Assembly (NCBI GenBank): GCA_030765055.1
Contig: CM060958.1
Location: 2,043,063-2,107,062 of the forward strand
DNA from: Mantis religiosa
Lineage: Eukaryota > Arthropoda > Insecta > Mantodea > Mantidae
Direction of reading: 5' to 3'
DNA length: 64,000 bases
The notes beneath the pieces are model-generated. The model saw nothing but the letters and a program-made list of their open reading frames with translations, had not been told where the DNA came from and did no database searches. How positions within the stretch are numbered: position 1 is the stretch's first letter; every line of letters begins with the position of its first letter. The position numbers and the translations under genes are program-made. Positions 61,130 to 64,000 of the stretch are shown piece after piece.

Positions 61130-61990
61130 TTTTTTATTTTACCAGATTCAGTTATCCATTTTTTAAAAATTTTCAAACTTATGTTTCCTCAAAATAAATG
61201 CTCCATAAAAAGCCTACTACATTTTTAATAAAAGGATACATTTCACATAATAAAAAATGTGGCATTTATCATGTTAACTCTTTAGAGTGTGATCAGATTT
61301 ACATTGGTAGGAGCAAGTGTAAATTGGAAATTATTAACTTATAGATGAGTTGTATATATTACACATCAGCTCTAATGCGACTAAGCTTGATCCAGTGGTG
61401 TGGGTAGTTCTGGAGTTGCTGCTGCCATCTGTTCATTTTGTGATGAATTTAAATGTGTAGTTGTCTTTTGGTGGGATTTCAAAGTTCATTAGTTGGTTTT
61501 TATGTTTTTCTATGTATATTCTCTCCCGTATGACGAGTTCATTATGTTTTTGTACTAATTTTAGTAATTTGGTTCTATCTTCAATTTCATGATTTTCAGA
61601 CCAGAAATGGGCTGCTATTGCGTACTTATCAATATTTTTGTATCTTAAAGTGTCTAAAATGTTCTTTCTTTCTGGTGCCTATGTTTCTTTTTGTCCTCCC
61701 TAAGTAACTTTTTTTAGTCTTTATACTTAATCTTGTAAATGTCTGATTTTTCTTCTGATTTTATCTTATCAGTATTGTTATTGTTAAGTAATAATCACAT
61801 TAGAGCCGATGATGCAAACGATAGTTTGCAAAACATGTCCTCAATATAGGTACGTAAGTGCAGCCGATGTGTAACAAATACGACTCATCTATAATTTAAT
61901 AATTATTCGCTTCACTGTGGTGTTCCAATGCAGTTAATTTCGGTAAATTGGAAAGTTTGAGAGTGATATATAATAAAATGTAAAGTCCAA
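61130..61990 (+). pseudogene. Penelope GIY-YIG fragment, target of a second Penelope insertion
   Basis: NKKCGIYHVNSLECDQIYIG followed by RSKCKLE at 61,250-61,328 is a clear GIY...YIG motif. It is interrupted by the element at 61,329-61,942, after which GTAAATTGGAAA repeats and the sequence continues. Confidence 0.65.
61329..61942 (-). mobile_element. Short Penelope-like element with inverted ends, about 12-bp TSD
   Basis: GTAAATTGGAAA flanks it on both sides (61,317-61,328 and about 61,943-61,954). On the minus strand it starts with ATAGATGAGTCGTATTTGTT and ends with the imperfect complement. Between them lies a GIY-YIG ORF end in shifted frames: DKYAIAAHFWSENHEIED, LLKLVQKHNELVIRERIYIE and NQLMNFEIPPKDNYTFKFIT. 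It contains no RT. Its ends match the 313-bp hairpin at 36.3 kb. Confidence 0.7.
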
Positions 61991-62304
61991 GGAGCATTTC
62001 ATTTCACAAGAATCAAAAGCATTTATGAATTAAAAAATCAATATGTTGACATTTTAAAATCTTTCTTGGAGTTTTTTTATTACTGTAACTTCACTTGCAG
62101 CATACATGTCCATCCTCGATTCACTTCCTCCTGTGACTGGTAGATGATGTACTGCAAAATGAAGTATTTCTTTAGTGAATGAATTTTTCCCAAATTAAAT
62201 ATTGGTTTTCTATGGGCCCTTTAAACCTTAGATTTCTGTTTCAGATGATTTGTGAACCAAAAATGTTCTCAAATGCTCATTTATCCATCTGTTTATATTT
62301 GACA

Positions 62305-62925
62305 CTAGCTGACCCAATGAACTTCATACAGCCAATAAAAGTTGACTGAACGTATCTATATCAACAAAACAAATTTGGATTAGTTATTCTGCCATTGGGG
62401 TGAAGTTTAAATACAACACAGTTACACTTAAGTTAATCAATTTAAAACTTTTGAATAAACAATTTTTTTTGTGGTGCGTAAATACATAAAACATGCAATG
62501 TATAATTGTCCATGAGAGAAACAGGGAAACTCCAAGTTGATTCCGCAAACTTCCAACGACTGTCCTTGTGATTTATTTATGGTCATCACAAAGACCAAAT
62601 GCACAGGAAATTGTAGACACTTAAAATCAAAAGATAAATCCATTGGAATCATCAGAATACATGTGATCAAGATATCCTCTCCTTTGAACTTTCCCTTGAT
62701 GATCGCTGCCTTGATGGCATTATTCATTAACTTTTTCACAGTTAGTCTCGTTCCATTGCACAGTTGTGGTTGGTTAGTGTTACGCAGCATGATCACAACT
62801 GATCCCACTTTTAATTTTAAATTGTGAGGTGTGAGTCTAGGCAATTCTAATAAATTTAAAAATTCTGTACGATAGCTGACTGCTTCATCCTGGTTTATAA
62901 CTGTGTCAACTGATTTGTACGAAAA
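62305..62925 (-). mobile_element. Helitron 3' fragment with helicase end and CTAG terminus
   Basis: On the minus strand the sequence ends TGAAGTTCATTGGGTCAGCTAG|T. That is a short stem (TGAA/TTCA) followed by CTAG and a host T, the Helitron 3' signature (CTRR-T). Upstream lies the helicase C-terminus. The 5' part with the Rep domain is absent. Confidence 0.7.
62437..62925 (-). pseudogene. Helitron PIF1-like helicase C-terminus
   Basis: The minus strand reads VDTVINQDEAVSYRTEFLNL, then LPRLTPHNLKLKVGSVVIML, RNTNQPQLCNGTRL, VFVMTINKSQGQSLEVCGIN and HGQLYIACF. These are the last helicase motifs (TINKSQGQ = motif V, GQLYIA = motif VI region). The usual ACSR reads ACFM, and the upstream motifs are missing. 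Confidence 0.8.
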
Positions 62926-63769
62926 AAAACTGACCCGGAAGAAACAGATACTCTAGAACACAATTCTAATATACCAACATGACTATTAGCATTATCTGCA
63001 TCTCGTTGCTCATCAGTGCTGTCTGCACGTGATGTAGCTCCTTGCACATTTGACTGACTTTTACAACCTAAGTCAGTAAAAAAGTTTCCGCTAACTTCAC
63101 AAAGTCACAAAGGAATTCAATTAACTATGTGTCAATTCAATTTGCATTCACGAATACAAATTTTAAAGGTATCCAAGGATTCACCAATATTTGACAATTG
63201 TCTGTGGTCAAGGACTTATAGTTTTAGAGTGAATTCAGAAATAAATTTTGTGTATCTTCAAAAGGTATATCATTATGCTACATAAAAAAAAATTAGTCTT
63301 GATAGCAAATGATAAATGCTATTTAATAAAATATGCTAAGTGAAATAGCTTTGAAGACTTTGGCAAGAAGTGGAATATCTTTCTACTTTGTAATGCTTTT
63401 GTTTGTCGAAAATAAAAGGTGTATGTGTTCTGTAAAAGTTTGTATGTCTACTCATGTATTTTGTTAACAACCAGGTCCATTATCACTTCAGTTTTGTTTT
63501 TTCCTAGCCTTTTATACCTTTTTTTGGACTTTTATAATTATTTTAAAACTAAAATTAGGCAAATTGATTCAGCCATTCTCAAGTTTTTGTGAGACTAACA
63601 AAAGTCAATTCATTAGGATGGTTTCTCGGGTTTGCCAAGTGATGTTTACTTCTACCAAGCTTTCAGCCATCTTAACTCTGTGGCGTTCTTCAGGGATGTC
63701 GTTTTGGGCAACCTGGTTCCTATTTTATAACCTAAAATACGTCTTATTGTTTGTTTCGGTCAGTGGGAC
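62926..63769. other. Intergenic or intron, no feature
   Basis: AT-rich; no recognised coding or repeat sequence. The missing DNAJC9 C-terminal exon was looked for here and not found. Confidence 0.4.
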
Positions 63770-64000
63770 CAATCAGGTGTCTTTATTTGTTCCCTTGGCC
63801 CGGGCTCTTGTCATTGGCCCAGTGTAAGTTGTGGGAGGGGCTGTTTTCTCAGGGTCCATGTTGCGTAGTCTTCTCCGTTGGTACATGAAAACTTGGCTTT
63901 CCATGCTGTCATCTTCTGCTCTTGCTCTCTCTTCTTCTGTTTTAAAATTTCAATTGCTGGTCCCCATGCTTCGCTGAGCTGAAGACCATTGTCTTTGTTA
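63770..64000 (-). pseudogene. Unidentified ORF remnant, runs off window
   Basis: On the minus strand one frame reads SEAWGPAIEILKQKKREQEQ, KMTAWKAKF. After a one-base shift it reads RNMDPEKTAPPTTYTGPMTR, ARAKGTNKDT and a stop. The charged helix plus a PMTRARAK end suggests a retroelement polyprotein end, but I do not recognise the family. Confidence 0.3.

Overview
This is animal nuclear DNA, almost certainly from an insect. It has spliced genes with GT/AG introns, Pol III-type tRNA-derived SINEs, mariner, piggyBac-like, hAT, Helitron, Penelope, LINE and Ty3/gypsy elements, and an AT-rich background. The repeat mix suggests a large-genome hemimetabolous insect such as a cockroach or termite relative, but that is inference. 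Only three host genes are supported; most of the rest is mobile or tandem repeat DNA.

Host genes. (1) An anosmin-1/Kal1-like gene on + spans about 1.1-35.0 kb in at least seven exons: the Cys-rich N-terminal region, two fibronectin-III domains and a C-terminal membrane-spanning exon. Its first exon or exons are not visible. Its second visible exon is one base short, which breaks the frame. (2) A DNAJC9-like J-domain co-chaperone on + starts at 56,194; four exons are present and its C-terminus is missing. (3) The terminal exon of a MIEN1/SelW-like (Rdx family) protein with a CaaX-type end lies on - at 48.8-49.0 kb.

Layout. 1-5 kb: Kal1 exon, a mariner nested in a palindromic hairpin element, with an 81-bp minisatellite inside its transposase. 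5-10 kb: about 45 copies of a 108-bp repeat that is the amplified 3' body of a tRNA-SINE. 10-19 kb: Kal1 introns and exons, SINEs, a LINE tail and a 1,000-base assembly gap. 19.5-21.6 kb: an internally deleted LINE containing a solo LTR. 22-29.4 kb: a piggyBac-like non-autonomous element, then a complete but dead Ty3/gypsy element. 29.8-32.7 kb: two 5'-truncated LINEs with target-site duplications. 32-35 kb: last Kal1 exons. 36-48 kb: Penelope-like pieces, decayed IS630/Tc1-type transposases, a third gypsy LTR, a second mariner and SINE pairs. 49.5-54.2 kb: about 52 copies of a 91-bp repeat bordered by tRNA-SINE arms. 54.2-64 kb: hAT remnant, DNAJC9, a decayed transposase, a Penelope insertion and a Helitron 3' end.

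The most notable feature is how tandem arrays arise here. Four separate arrays (81, 91, 108 and 127 bp) have each grown out of, or directly beside, a part of a mobile element. Long open frames across the 81- and 108-bp arrays exist only because those periods are multiples of three; they are not genes.
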